DNA of 44,340 bases, taken from assembly GCA_010084195.1 (NCBI GenBank), contig RGPS01000023.1, positions 1-44,340 on the forward strand, written 5' to 3'. Both the position numbers and the translations under genes were made by a program. The first letter of the stretch is position 1, and every line of letters begins with the position of its first letter. Below the pieces are notes generated by a model. The model did no database searches. It was given only the letters and a program-made list of their open reading frames with translations, and had not been told where the DNA came from. The DNA is from Terriglobia bacterium. Its GTDB lineage: Bacteria; Acidobacteriota; Terriglobia; Bryobacterales; Bryobacteraceae. Positions 23,586-31,885 of the stretch are shown one piece after another.

Positions 23586-24928
23586 GTTCGTCGAACCTAA
23601 AGCGACGTCTGGGGCTGACCGAAGCTATTGCGCTCAACATGAGCAACATGGTGGGGGTTGGGCCTTTCATTACGATCCCCCTGATCATCGCCTCGATGGG
23701 CGGCCCGCAATGCATGCTGGGATGGTTGCTGGGGGCGATCCTGTCGATTGCTGACGGTCTGGTGTGGAGCGAATTGTCGGCGGCTCTGCCTGGTACCGGC
23801 GGGAGTTATGTCTATCTGCGGGAGGCCTTTCGGGGAACCCGATTGGGGGGGCTGCTCCCGTTTCTGTTTATCTGGCAGTTCGTACTGAGCGGGCCGCTGG
23901 AGATCTCCTCCGGTTACATCGGCTTCGCACAATACTCAGGGTATCTGTGGAAGGGCATGGGGCCGTGGGGGATGCGGGGGCTGGCGGTTGGTGTTGGCTG
24001 CCTGGTGATGCTGATGCTCTACCGGAGGATCGAGGCGGTAGGTCGCCTGACGGTTGTTTTGTGGCTGGGGATGCTGGCTACGGTGCTGATCATCATTGTC
24101 AGCGGCCTTGTGAACTTCAATCCGAGTGTCGCGTTTGATTTCCCTGAGAACGCTTTTCAGCCGTCGCGGAGCTTTTTCCTGGGGCTGGGCGGGGCCATGC
24201 TGATTGCCATGTATGACTTCATGGGGTATTTCGACATCTGCTACGTGGCGGGCGAGGTGCGTAACCCGGGGCGGGTGATTCCGCGTGCGATTCTTTGGTC
24301 CGTTGGCCTGGTGGCGCTGCTCTACGCTCTGACCAATCTCAGCATTATTTCGGTGGTGCCGTGGCGAGAAGCGATGCACTCAAAGTTCATCGCGGCAGAC
24401 TTTATCGAGAGACTGTATGGCCCCCGGGCTGCGGCGGCAGTTACGATTCTGGTGCTCTGGACGGCGATTGCATCCGTCTTCGCGCTGTTGCTGGGGTACA
24501 GCCGAATTATCTGGGCCGCCGCCAATGCGGGTGATTTCTTCGCGGTGTTTGCGAAACTGCATCCTACTGGCAACTTCCCTCATGTTGCGGTTCTGGTGGT
24601 GGGAACGATCGCAATCATCGGGAGCTTTTTTACGCTGGATGACGTGATCCCGGCCTTGTTGACGACTCGCATCCTGGTCCAGTTCATCGGCCAGATCTGG
24701 GCTTTGCACCGCCTGCGCAGCCGTCCGGATTTTGTGATGCCGTTCCGAATGTGGCTTTATCCGGTGCCGTCGGTGATCGCCCTGGGTGGCTGGATCTACA
24801 TCTTTGCGACCTCTGGTACAAAGTTCATCGGGTTTGGCCTGCTGACTCTTCTGGCGGGGGTTGCGGCTTGGTGGTTCCGGGACGGGCACGGACGCGATAA
24901 AGTAGGTTCGAATGAGCCAGGCCACTAA
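23582..24928 (+). CDS. APC superfamily permease
   Basis: 448 residues from the GTG at 23582, which overlaps the stop of the isomerase gene (GTGA) and has GGAA upstream. About 12 membrane segments are visible. The first, ALNMSNMVGVGPFITIPLIIASMGGPQ, carries the G-x-G of the APC substrate site. LSAALPGTGGSYVYLREAF is the signature loop of amino acid/polyamine transporters. The usual substrates are amino acids or amines, but the surrounding genes are those of sugar or lactone breakdown. It may therefore carry an amino sugar, sugar amide or sugar acid. The substrate is not determined by the sequence I can read. Confidence 0.85.
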   Translation: MSSSNLKRRLGLTEAIALNMSNMVGVGPFITIPLIIASMGGPQCMLGWLLGAILSIADGLVWSELSAALPGTGGSYVYLREAFRGTRLGGLLPFLFIWQFVLSGPLEISSGYIGFAQYSGYLWKGMGPWGMRGLAVGVGCLVMLMLYRRIEAVGRLTVVLWLGMLATVLIIIVSGLVNFNPSVAFDFPENAFQPSRSFFLGLGGAMLIAMYDFMGYFDICYVAGEVRNPGRVIPRAILWSVGLVALLYALTNLSIISVVPWREAMHSKFIAADFIERLYGPRAAAAVTILVLWTAIASVFALLLGYSRIIWAAANAGDFFAVFAKLHPTGNFPHVAVLVVGTIAIIGSFFTLDDVIPALLTTRILVQFIGQIWALHRLRSRPDFVMPFRMWLYPVPSVIALGGWIYIFATSGTKFIGFGLLTLLAGVAAWWFRDGHGRDKVGSNEPGH

Positions 24929-25715
24929 CACTCGAATCGGCATCTCCACCTGGAGTTTCCACAATCTGTTCACTGAGACCCGCTATCCGGAAGCTGTGGT
25001 TCCCGGGAAGGACATGGATGTTCTGGATTTCCCCGAGATCTGCGCCGATACTTTCGGCGTCCACAACGTAGAAATCGTTTCGAAGCACCTGGCGTCTACT
25101 GAGCCTGGGTACCTGGCGGAACTGAGCTCGCGAATCGCGAAAGCGCATTGTCGGCTCACCAATATTCCGATCGACATCACGGAGCTTTGGGACGCCCCGA
25201 GTATCTCGTCGCCCGATCCGGTGGTTCGGGAGTATTCGTTGGGTCTATACCTTGATTTTATTGACCGGATCGCGCCCCTGAAGCCCCAGACGGTTCGCTG
25301 TGATCCTGGGGTGATGAATCCGCAGGATCTGTCATTGACGATTGATTCGTATACAAAGCTGGTAAGAAAGGCTGCGTCTCATGGGATTCAGCTGATTGTG
25401 GAGAACCACGGGGTGGCTTCTGCTCACCCCGAATTGCTGGCGCAGGTCCTGCCTGCTACCGGGGCGGGCGCGCTGCCGGATATCGGTAATTTCCCCGACG
25501 ACGAAATTCGCATGCGGGGTCTGAAGCTGATGTTCCCTCTGGCGAAACACCTGTGCCACGCCAAGTACGAACCTGCCCGCTTCGATTTCGCGAAGTGCAT
25601 CGGGATTGCCAAAGATGCCGGGTATTCCGGCGTGTATTCGATTGAAGCTCACAATGACCCGGATCCATATGCTGCGGTCCGGGTGATCCACCAGCAACTA
25701 CTGGCCAATATCTAA
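24912..25715 (+). CDS. Cytoplasmic sugar phosphate isomerase/epimerase-like TIM barrel protein
   Basis: 267 residues, overlapping the permease gene by 17 bases. It starts directly with RIGISTWSFHNLF, the first barrel strand. Metal-site residues appear in LIVENHGV (Glu), ALPDIGNFP (Asp), KHLCHAKYEP (His) and GVYSIEAHND (Glu). There is no signal peptide, unlike its paralog at 22668. One isomerase on each side of the membrane with a permease between them suggests sequential steps on the same compound or on two forms of it. Its stop shares one base with the next start (TAATG). Confidence 0.88.
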   Translation: MSQATNTRIGISTWSFHNLFTETRYPEAVVPGKDMDVLDFPEICADTFGVHNVEIVSKHLASTEPGYLAELSSRIAKAHCRLTNIPIDITELWDAPSISSPDPVVREYSLGLYLDFIDRIAPLKPQTVRCDPGVMNPQDLSLTIDSYTKLVRKAASHGIQLIVENHGVASAHPELLAQVLPATGAGALPDIGNFPDDEIRMRGLKLMFPLAKHLCHAKYEPARFDFAKCIGIAKDAGYSGVYSIEAHNDPDPYAAVRVIHQQLLANI

Positions 25716-27487
25716 TGAAGCCCATGATGTCCCGAATTGCACCCTTCCTTTTGGCGACGCTCGCTCTGGCGCAGGGCGTCCCGCAGAATCCGGGTTATGT
25801 GCCTGGGCCCGACGCACAGATCAAACCGGGAGTTCCCCGGGGCAAGGTCATCAAGTTTACCTACGACACGAGTCGGATTTTGCCCGGTACTTCGCGGGCA
25901 GTTTCCGTGTACGTTCCCGCACAGTACGACGGGAGTAAACCGGCGTGCGTGATGGTCTACCAGGATGGTGCCGGCTATGTGTCGGAGACCGGCGGGAGTC
26001 GGGCCACCATCGTGATGGACAACCTGATAGCTGATGGGTCTATGCCGGTGACGGTGGGGATTTTTGTGGATCCGGGGGTGACACCGGGCGTGACAGCGGA
26101 GCAGATGGCCAGGTATCACAGGAGTCTGGAGTACGACGGTCTGGGTGACCGTTATGCCCGTTTTTTGATTGAGGATTTGATTCCGGAGGTCGAAACACGG
26201 GCGAATGTGAAGATTTCTGCCAATCCGGACGACCGTGGGGTGATTGGGGGCAGTTCCGGGGGGATCGCTGCCTTTGTGGCGGCGTGGGAGCGTCCGGACT
26301 CCTTCCATCGTGTGATCAGCTATATCGGCAGTTTCACTAACCTGCGCGGCGGCGATACGCTGGCGGCGTGGATTCGAAAATTCGAACCCAAACCTCTGCG
26401 TATCTTCATGCAGGACGGTGCCAATGACCAGAGTATCTATTCCGGGTCGTGGTTCCTGGCCAACCAGGAGATTTATGCCTCGCTGGAATACTCGGGTTAC
26501 GACGCCAAATTCGTGATCGGCACGGAAGGGCATAGCGGGCGGCATGGCGGGGCGATTCTACCGGAGGCTCTGCGTTGGGTTTGGCGGGAATATCCCAAGC
26601 CGATTGTTGCTTCGACTAGTGGTCCGGGGGCTCGGCACTACATCACGGATTTCCTCGAGCCGGGGGCTGACTGGCAAGTAGTGGGGCAGGGTTATGGGGC
26701 GGTGGTGGCTTCGGCGGTGGATCAGGGCGGCATCCTGCATTTTGCGGATGTGAAGTCGGGCCGGATCTATAAGCTGGGGGCCGACGGTCGCCCGGTGGTC
26801 TTCAAGGAGAACTCCGCGAGTACGGGCCTGATGTTTGGCCCGGATGGGCTTTTATATGCAGCGCAGCCCGGGAAGAAACGCATCGTGGCATTTTCTACAG
26901 ACGGCACCGAACAGCTGGTGGCACAGAACGTGGACGCGCAGAATATTGCGGTGACCAGTAAGGGCCGGATTTACTTTACTGATCCGGGGGCACGGCGCGT
27001 CTGGCTGCTGGATACCGACAAGAAGAAGCGGGTTGTGTTCCAGAGCACAGCGGACAACAATATCGCCTACCCCGGCGCGATTCAATTGTCACCGGACGAG
27101 CACCTGCTGAATGTTACGGACCGGGATTCCCGCTGGGTCTGGTCGATGCAGCTTGGGGCTGATAGTGGGGCGCAGGCCCCGATGCCGTTTCACCATCTGG
27201 AAACGGCCGATGATACGCAGATTACCAACGCGGCCGGGATTGCAATCGATAACACCGGACATCTTTTTGTGGCGACCTCGCTGGGGATCCAGGTAGTGGA
27301 TCAACCGGGCCGAGTGGTGGGGGTGGTGCGCAAACCGCAGGCGGGACCGGTGAATTCCCTTGTCTTCGGCGGTGACGGTTTGCATACGCTGTACGTGACC
27401 ACAGGAGATCGGGTTTTTTCGCGAAAGATGCGGCGTACGGGAACGCTGCCCTGGCAGCCGGTAAAACTGCCACGTCCGCAATTGTAA
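25715..27487 (+). CDS. Exported esterase fused to a gluconolactonase-type propeller
   Basis: 590 residues. A signal peptide (residues 1-20, LLATLALAQ) precedes a Fes/D-type alpha/beta hydrolase domain (about 40-300). Its nucleophile elbow is GVIGGSSGG (S181), its acid is probably D238 in QDGANDQS, and its base is H273 or H277 in EGHSGRHGG. From about residue 310 a SMP-30/gluconolactonase-like propeller follows (FADVKSGRIYKLGADG, GLMFGPDGLLYAAQPGKKR, RIYFTDPGARRVW, GHLFVATSLGIQV). One exported chain could thus cleave an ester and then open a lactone. It ends the operon; its start shares a base with the previous stop. The domain calls are firm; the substrate is inferred from context only. Confidence 0.85.
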   Translation: MKPMMSRIAPFLLATLALAQGVPQNPGYVPGPDAQIKPGVPRGKVIKFTYDTSRILPGTSRAVSVYVPAQYDGSKPACVMVYQDGAGYVSETGGSRATIVMDNLIADGSMPVTVGIFVDPGVTPGVTAEQMARYHRSLEYDGLGDRYARFLIEDLIPEVETRANVKISANPDDRGVIGGSSGGIAAFVAAWERPDSFHRVISYIGSFTNLRGGDTLAAWIRKFEPKPLRIFMQDGANDQSIYSGSWFLANQEIYASLEYSGYDAKFVIGTEGHSGRHGGAILPEALRWVWREYPKPIVASTSGPGARHYITDFLEPGADWQVVGQGYGAVVASAVDQGGILHFADVKSGRIYKLGADGRPVVFKENSASTGLMFGPDGLLYAAQPGKKRIVAFSTDGTEQLVAQNVDAQNIAVTSKGRIYFTDPGARRVWLLDTDKKKRVVFQSTADNNIAYPGAIQLSPDEHLLNVTDRDSRWVWSMQLGADSGAQAPMPFHHLETADDTQITNAAGIAIDNTGHLFVATSLGIQVVDQPGRVVGVVRKPQAGPVNSLVFGGDGLHTLYVTTGDRVFSRKMRRTGTLPWQPVKLPRPQL

Positions 27488-27525
27488 AGTTGCCGGAACT
27501 TTGAGTCCGCGGACGGCAATACGAT

Positions 27526-28101
27526 ATGAAGACGAGCATGCGGTCCAGCGACGAAGTGCTCTACCGAAGAATGAGAGAAGGTGACCGGGAGGCCTTCGCC
27601 GAACTGTATGATCGGCGGGAAGCCTCGCTGTATCGTTACGCGCTGCATATGACGAATCATGTGCAGGCGGCGGAAGAGATTGCCCAGGAAGTGTTTGTGC
27701 AGTTAATGGCACCGGGCAATCGGTATGACGATACGAAAGGGCCGCTGGAAGCCTGGATGTACGGAGTTGCCCGGAATCTGGTGCGGGTCTTCCGTCGGCG
27801 GGGTGCGGTGGAGGAGTCGGTAGACCGTGCCGTTGTGGACGACATTGTCGGCGGCTTGATTTCTGATGAAGGTCTGGTGGCGTTGCGGGTTGCGGTGGAT
27901 GAGCTGCCGCCAAACTATCGGGAAGTGGTGGTGTTGTGCGATCTGGAAGAGCGGAACTACGATGAGGCGGCCAGGTTAATCGGCTGTCCTGTGGGGACAA
28001 TCCGCTCTCGGTTGCACCGGGCGCGAGGGTTGCTGGCAGGGAAATTGAAGCGGTATCGGCCGGTTTCGGCGGGAGGAGGGCAGGATGCGGCTGGAATGTA
28101 A
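27526..28101 (+). CDS. ECF-type RNA polymerase sigma factor
   Basis: 191 residues. Region 2 is seen in FAELYDRREASLYRYALHMT, AAEEIAQEVFVQLM and WMYGVARNLVRVFRRR. Region 4 is seen in LPPNYREVVVLCDLEERNYDEAARLIGCPVGTIRSRLHRARGLL, with the DNA-binding helix at the end. GGAACTT, typical of the -35 of ECF promoters, lies at 27495-27501, 24 bases before the ATG. Autoregulation is possible, although no standard ECF -10 follows at the right distance. The stop overlaps the putative anti-sigma start, the usual arrangement for an ECF/anti-sigma pair. Confidence 0.92.
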   Translation: MKTSMRSSDEVLYRRMREGDREAFAELYDRREASLYRYALHMTNHVQAAEEIAQEVFVQLMAPGNRYDDTKGPLEAWMYGVARNLVRVFRRRGAVEESVDRAVVDDIVGGLISDEGLVALRVAVDELPPNYREVVVLCDLEERNYDEAARLIGCPVGTIRSRLHRARGLLAGKLKRYRPVSAGGGQDAAGM

Positions 28102-28699
28102 GAACGCAGTAGCCGATATGGTGGAGAGTTCTCGTGAGGAGCGCAGGCTGACTGGTGACTCCCGGGCTCATCTGCTGCTGTGTTCCGTCTGCTCGGAACG
28201 CTGGGAGGCTGAGCTGGCGCTCGCGGCTGGTTTGCATGAATTCCGTAATCTGGCGCGCGTGCAACCGACTTTTGCTCAAAGAGCCCGTCTGCGTTCAGAA
28301 TTGCTGAAGCGGTTTGATGAGCAGGCACCGCAGCGCGGCTACCGGTCGTGGTGGGGCCTGGCGGCTGCTGCGGCGTTACTGTGTGTGGTGGGTGGGGCGC
28401 TGGCCGTGCGCTATTCTGCGGGACCGCAGGAAGGTGTTGTTGCCCAGGAACTGTCCGATATGCAGGCAGAAGCGCAGGACGCGGGCTTTATCGCCGTGCC
28501 TTACGTGCCGCCCCTTGCACCTGGGGAACTGGTTCACGTGGTCCACACGCAATTGCAGCCGGCTGAATTGGCCAGCCTGGGGGTGAACGTGGACCCAACA
28601 TTAATCATGGATATGCCTGCTGACATTCTGGTTGGCGCTGACGGGTTTCCACGGGCTGTTCGCATTTCTGACGAGATTTCGGGTGAGGGGGGCTCTTAG
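28085..28699 (+). CDS. Putative membrane anti-sigma factor
   Basis: 204 residues. It begins RLECKNAVADMVESSREE and has HLLLCSVCSERW at about 29-40. This is a HxxxCxxC zinc-type motif, as in ZAS-family anti-sigma factors. One membrane helix (WWGLAAAAALLCVVGGALAV, about 88-108) separates an N-terminal cytoplasmic part from a periplasmic part that ends with HTQLQPAELASLGVNVDPTLIMDMPADILVGADGFPRAVRISDEI. Its 17-base overlap with the sigma gene supports a working pair. The periplasmic region of this kind is widespread in Acidobacteriota. The signal it senses is unknown. Confidence 0.75.
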   Translation: MRLECKNAVADMVESSREERRLTGDSRAHLLLCSVCSERWEAELALAAGLHEFRNLARVQPTFAQRARLRSELLKRFDEQAPQRGYRSWWGLAAAAALLCVVGGALAVRYSAGPQEGVVAQELSDMQAEAQDAGFIAVPYVPPLAPGELVHVVHTQLQPAELASLGVNVDPTLIMDMPADILVGADGFPRAVRISDEISGEGGS

Positions 28700-28716
28700 T
28701 GTCTGAGGTGAAAGCA

Positions 28717-29562
28717 ATGAGAAGGCTTGCAGTTGTTGGTTTGTTGGTGTGGTCGGCTGTTCTCGTGGCACAGGGACCTCCCGGAGGCCCAGGGTTTGGC
28801 AGAGGGCCCGGCGGGGGGCGCGGAATGGGCATGATGGGCGGGGCCAGCCCTTACGTCACCGGCGCGCCGTTCTCGGCGGTACAGGTAGTGCAGACGCAGG
28901 AATCTCTGATGGACGGGAACACCATCACGAAGAAATACCAGACCAACCTGGCGCGCGACGGGCAGGGGAGGGTTCGGACGGAGGAGACCATTTCGGGGCG
29001 TCCCGGGTCCGGGGAGGCGGCGCACACCATCGTGACGATTCTTGATTACGTGGCGCAGACCAGATATGTGCTGGATTCGAAAACGATGACGGCATACCAG
29101 GCACCTTTGCGTACTCCTGTGGGCATGGGGGGGGCTCGGACAGGGGAGCGTTCACTTGTACCCAGGGTTGGTCGTAATGGCCAGGACAACTCTCCAAACA
29201 TTGCGAGAACAACCCTTTCGCCGCAGGTAGTGAATGGGGTTTTGGCAAGCGGGACGAATCATGTGGAAACGATTCCTGCAGGACAGATCGGCAATGAACG
29301 TCCGATTCAGATCAGCAGACAGGCGTGGGTGTCGAACGAACTCAAGGTTCCGGTGCAGATTCGTAGTTCTGACCCGCGTTTTGGGGTGACGGTAATGGAA
29401 TTGACCAATATTGTGATGGCAGAGCCGAATGGCTCACTTTTCGTGGTCCCGGCCGGATACACGGTAAAGCAGGGACGGGGTGGGCCCGGCTTGGGAGGCG
29501 CTGTGTTTGGCGGTTCGGGGGCAGGGCTTCAAGAGCGTGGGCCAAGACCGGCGAAACCGTAG
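28717..29562 (+). CDS. Secreted protein co-encoded with the ECF sigma pair
   Basis: 281 residues from the ATG at 28717, chosen because GAGGTG lies six bases upstream; a GTG at 28699 overlaps the anti-sigma stop but gives a poorer signal. After the signal peptide (RRLAVVGLLVWSAVLVA) comes a Gly/Pro/Met-rich linker GPPGGPGFGRGPGGGRGMGMMGG. A domain with AVQVVQTQESLMDGNTITKKYQTNLARDGQGRVRTEETI follows, a pattern seen in many secreted acidobacterial proteins linked to ECF sigma genes. The C-terminal part carries ELKVPVQIRSSDPRFGVTVMELTNI. It may be the target or sensor partner of the sigma system. No enzyme motif is visible. Confidence 0.7.
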   Translation: MRRLAVVGLLVWSAVLVAQGPPGGPGFGRGPGGGRGMGMMGGASPYVTGAPFSAVQVVQTQESLMDGNTITKKYQTNLARDGQGRVRTEETISGRPGSGEAAHTIVTILDYVAQTRYVLDSKTMTAYQAPLRTPVGMGGARTGERSLVPRVGRNGQDNSPNIARTTLSPQVVNGVLASGTNHVETIPAGQIGNERPIQISRQAWVSNELKVPVQIRSSDPRFGVTVMELTNIVMAEPNGSLFVVPAGYTVKQGRGGPGLGGAVFGGSGAGLQERGPRPAKP

Positions 29563-29623
29563 CTTTGCCATCCGAAATTGCGGGAAGACCAGAACCGGGT
29601 GGACGGATGATTCGCGTGCAGGT

Positions 29624-30397
29624 TCAGGTCCACTGGAGTCCGGTGAACACGCGCTGTAATTCTGTGGGTTCGGGTTGTCGCCCGTACTCGCAAATTTCGT
29701 AGCTTTCGCTTGTGTAGTTTGCCCCGAAGACTGCTAGAAAACGCTCATGCAGCCAAGTGCGCCTCGCGTCGGGCGTGGCTGGAACATCTTCTGGTGCCCC
29801 CAGGAAATCTTTGCCGGAAACCCACGGCAGCCATTCGTAGTATTGCGAAACGTGGGCATCCAGACCCGAGAGTTTCTGTTGCAGGAACTTCGTGACGTCA
29901 ACCGAGATGTCGGCCTGAAAGGGGGCTGGTTTTCGGAAATGATCCCACATATAAAGGTAAACGGGGTTCGCTCGCAAAGGAGCCACGTCGGGGCAGACCC
30001 CGGGGACCATGACGAGATACGCCGAATCCTGTACCAGCGCGGCTGTGTAGCGATGATCGGGGTGGTAGTCGCACGGGCGGTGGGTGACTACGATATCGGC
30101 CTGTGTCTGCCGCAGCAGGCGGATGATGTCAGCTCGTGCTTCGAGAGTCGGCAGCAGGTGCCCATCTGCGTTGGGCAGGATGTGATATCCGGCGAGGCCC
30201 AGGCGTCGGGCGGATTCATCGCATTCGAGGCGTCGGCGCGCTGCCACGGTCGCGCCATAGTCCGATTGGTGACCGGCACTTCCGTCGGTCACCGAAACGA
30301 AGTGCACTTTGTGTCCTGCCGCAGCCAGCAGTGCTGCTGTGCCACCGCACTTGGTTTCGCAATCGTCGGGGTGCGCCCCGATGAAGATGATGTTCAT
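29624..30397 (-). CDS. PIG-L/LmbE-family N-deacetylase
   Basis: 257 residues. The zinc motif AHPDD (8-12) and the second motif HPDHR (112-116) are both present, as in MshB, BshB and GlcNAc-PI deacetylases, which remove acetyl groups from N-acetylglucosamine conjugates. VSVTDGSAGHQSDYG and THRPCDYHPDH are typical of the subgroup found in Acidobacteria. There is no signal peptide, so it is cytoplasmic. A -10-like TAGAAT overlaps the stop codon of the upstream YCII gene and lies six bases from the ATG, so the gene probably has its own promoter besides any read-through. Confidence 0.88.
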   Translation of the reverse strand: MNIIFIGAHPDDCETKCGGTAALLAAAGHKVHFVSVTDGSAGHQSDYGATVAARRRLECDESARRLGLAGYHILPNADGHLLPTLEARADIIRLLRQTQADIVVTHRPCDYHPDHRYTAALVQDSAYLVMVPGVCPDVAPLRANPVYLYMWDHFRKPAPFQADISVDVTKFLQQKLSGLDAHVSQYYEWLPWVSGKDFLGAPEDVPATPDARRTWLHERFLAVFGANYTSESYEICEYGRQPEPTELQRVFTGLQWT

Positions 30398-30403
30398 GAA
30401 GGA

Positions 30404-30412
30404 ATTCTACCA
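30404..30412 (-). promoter_or_regulatory. Extended -10 of the PIG-L gene, fused with a stop codon
   Basis: TGGTAGAAT on the - strand matches TG-n-TATAAT in five of six hexamer positions and ends six bases before the ATG at 30397. Its TAG is the stop codon of the upstream YCII gene. Confidence 0.45.
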
Positions 30413-31088
30413 GGGGAAAACGTGTGCTGAAGACCAGAATATATGGTGCTCGGGCTTCAGGATTCCGGCCTTGACGGCAGGAAGTTCTTCGATGGCCCCG
30501 ATCTCATCTGCTGCAGGGATGCGCTGGAAGATCAGCAGCGCTTTGAGGGGATCGCCCGCGTCGAGGGGGCCTGCGGCAACCAGCTTCCCGGCGCTACGCA
30601 GGGCTATGATCGATTCCGCAACAGCAGTCGTTCCGGGCTTCCAGTTCGGGCCGGGGTGAAAGAGCACAAGCGGGTGCGGCCCCATTCCCTCCGGCATCTT
30701 TGGGTCGGCTTTATGTAGCCGAAAGTACTCATCGCCTATGCCCACAGGACCCTGCCACGGGTGGACGTCGATGGTGTTGCGGTGTTCCACCACAGTTGGG
30801 TCCTGATTGGCGATTCGCTTTGCCTCTTCGGGCGAGGTTGCTTTCATGACGAAGATGCCGCTGATCGTGGTTGGGGTGTCGTCGAAGGGTCCGGCAGATG
30901 CCAGACGACCGTCTTCGGCCATCTTGAAGATATTGGCCATGTGCGAGGTCTGAATCCGCTCACCCTCCTCTTTCGAGAGTTTTGGTTCTGGCGGGATCCG
31001 GTCGGAGGAAGGCCACATAGTAGGTAGCAGTGTCCTGAGCGCAAAGAGCCGTGGTGAACAGCAGTGCGGTGGTGATGTAAGTTCTCAT
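30407..31088 (-). pseudogene. YCII-domain secreted protein with a single-base frameshift
   Basis: The ATG at 31088 overlaps the LOG gene stop (ATGA) and begins a good signal peptide, MRTYITTALLFTTALCAQD, then TATYYVAFLRPDPART. That frame ends at a TGA about 40 codons in. The rest of the protein (KLSKEEGERIQTSHMANIFKMAEDGRLASAGPFDDTPTTISGIFV and a second half GPHPLVLFHPGPNWKPG) continues in the next frame to the stop at 30407. Removing one base of the four-base run at 30980-30983 joins them as DPART-KLSKEEGERIQ and gives 226 residues with two YCII-like halves. YCII domains are small ferredoxin-fold units with few known functions. The break may be real or a sequencing error. Confidence 0.75.
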
Positions 31089-31885
31089 GCCAAACCTGTG
31101 CCGTCGATAGCGTCAGAAGGCCCCGCTGTACCGGCGATCTCGGGCGCTTCGGCGGCGTGAGTGTGCCCAGCCTGGTGAAGCTTCTCCTTCAGGATTGCCA
31201 TGGCCTCCGCCGGGGTATCTGCGAAATGGAAGAGGGCGAGATCCGCTTCCGAGATCATGCCATGTTTCAGGAAAGCGGGGAAGTTGATGATCTCCTTCCA
31301 GTATTCGGAGCCATACAGCACAATGGCGATCTTTTTCTTCAGTTTCTGGGTTTGCACCAGGGTGAGGATTTCGAAGAGCTCGTCCATGGTGCCGAAGCCG
31401 CCCGGGAACACCACCAGAGCTTTCGCGAGGTAAGCGAACCAGAACTTCCGCATGAAGAAGTAGTGGAACTCAAAGTTGAGCTCCGGGGAAATCCAGGGGT
31501 TCGGAAACTGCTCGAATGGCAAACCAATGTTGAGACCGATCGTTTTGCCACCAGCCTCCATCGCGCCACGATTTGCCGCTTCCATGATGCCGGGGCCACC
31601 GCCTGAGCAAATTACAAAGCGTTTCGCATGATTCGAGAACGCTTCGCTCCAGATCGTCACCAGGCTCGCCAGTTGGCGCGCGTCCTCATAGTAACGGGCC
31701 ATCAGGCCGTCTTCCTGGATGCGTGCTGAGCCGAAGAACACGATGGTGTCGGTGATACCCTCCGCCCGGAAGTGCGAGAGCGGTTCCAGGTATTCAGACA
31801 GGATGCGCAGAGGGCGGGCATCGGCTTTTCGGAGGAAGGCCTCGTTGTTGTAAGCCAGCAACGGGCGTGCGTCGGCCTCGTTCAT
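31085..31885 (-). CDS. LOG-family (TIGR00730-like) Rossmann protein
   Basis: 266 residues. The nucleotide-binding motifs ICSGGGPGIMEAANRGAMEAGG and VVFPGGFGTMDELFEILTLVQ contain the GGxPGxM and PGGxGTxxE signatures of LOG proteins. These release free base from nucleoside monophosphates (cytokinin riboside or AMP). An N-terminal extension of about 50 residues and the length point to the longer, type II subgroup, often annotated as lysine decarboxylase, which is misleading. It overlaps lpxD by ATGA and the YCII gene by ATGA, so the three are one translationally coupled unit. The cellular substrate is unknown. Confidence 0.85.
   Translation of the reverse strand: MNEADARPLLAYNNEAFLRKADARPLRILSEYLEPLSHFRAEGITDTIVFFGSARIQEDGLMARYYEDARQLASLVTIWSEAFSNHAKRFVICSGGGPGIMEAANRGAMEAGGKTIGLNIGLPFEQFPNPWISPELNFEFHYFFMRKFWFAYLAKALVVFPGGFGTMDELFEILTLVQTQKLKKKIAIVLYGSEYWKEIINFPAFLKHGMISEADLALFHFADTPAEAMAILKEKLHQAGHTHAAEAPEIAGTAGPSDAIDGTGLA

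Noticed and set aside
31085..31885. Lysine decarboxylase
   Set aside because: The PGGxGTxxE motif is that of LOG-type phosphoribohydrolases; the lysine decarboxylase label is a known misannotation.
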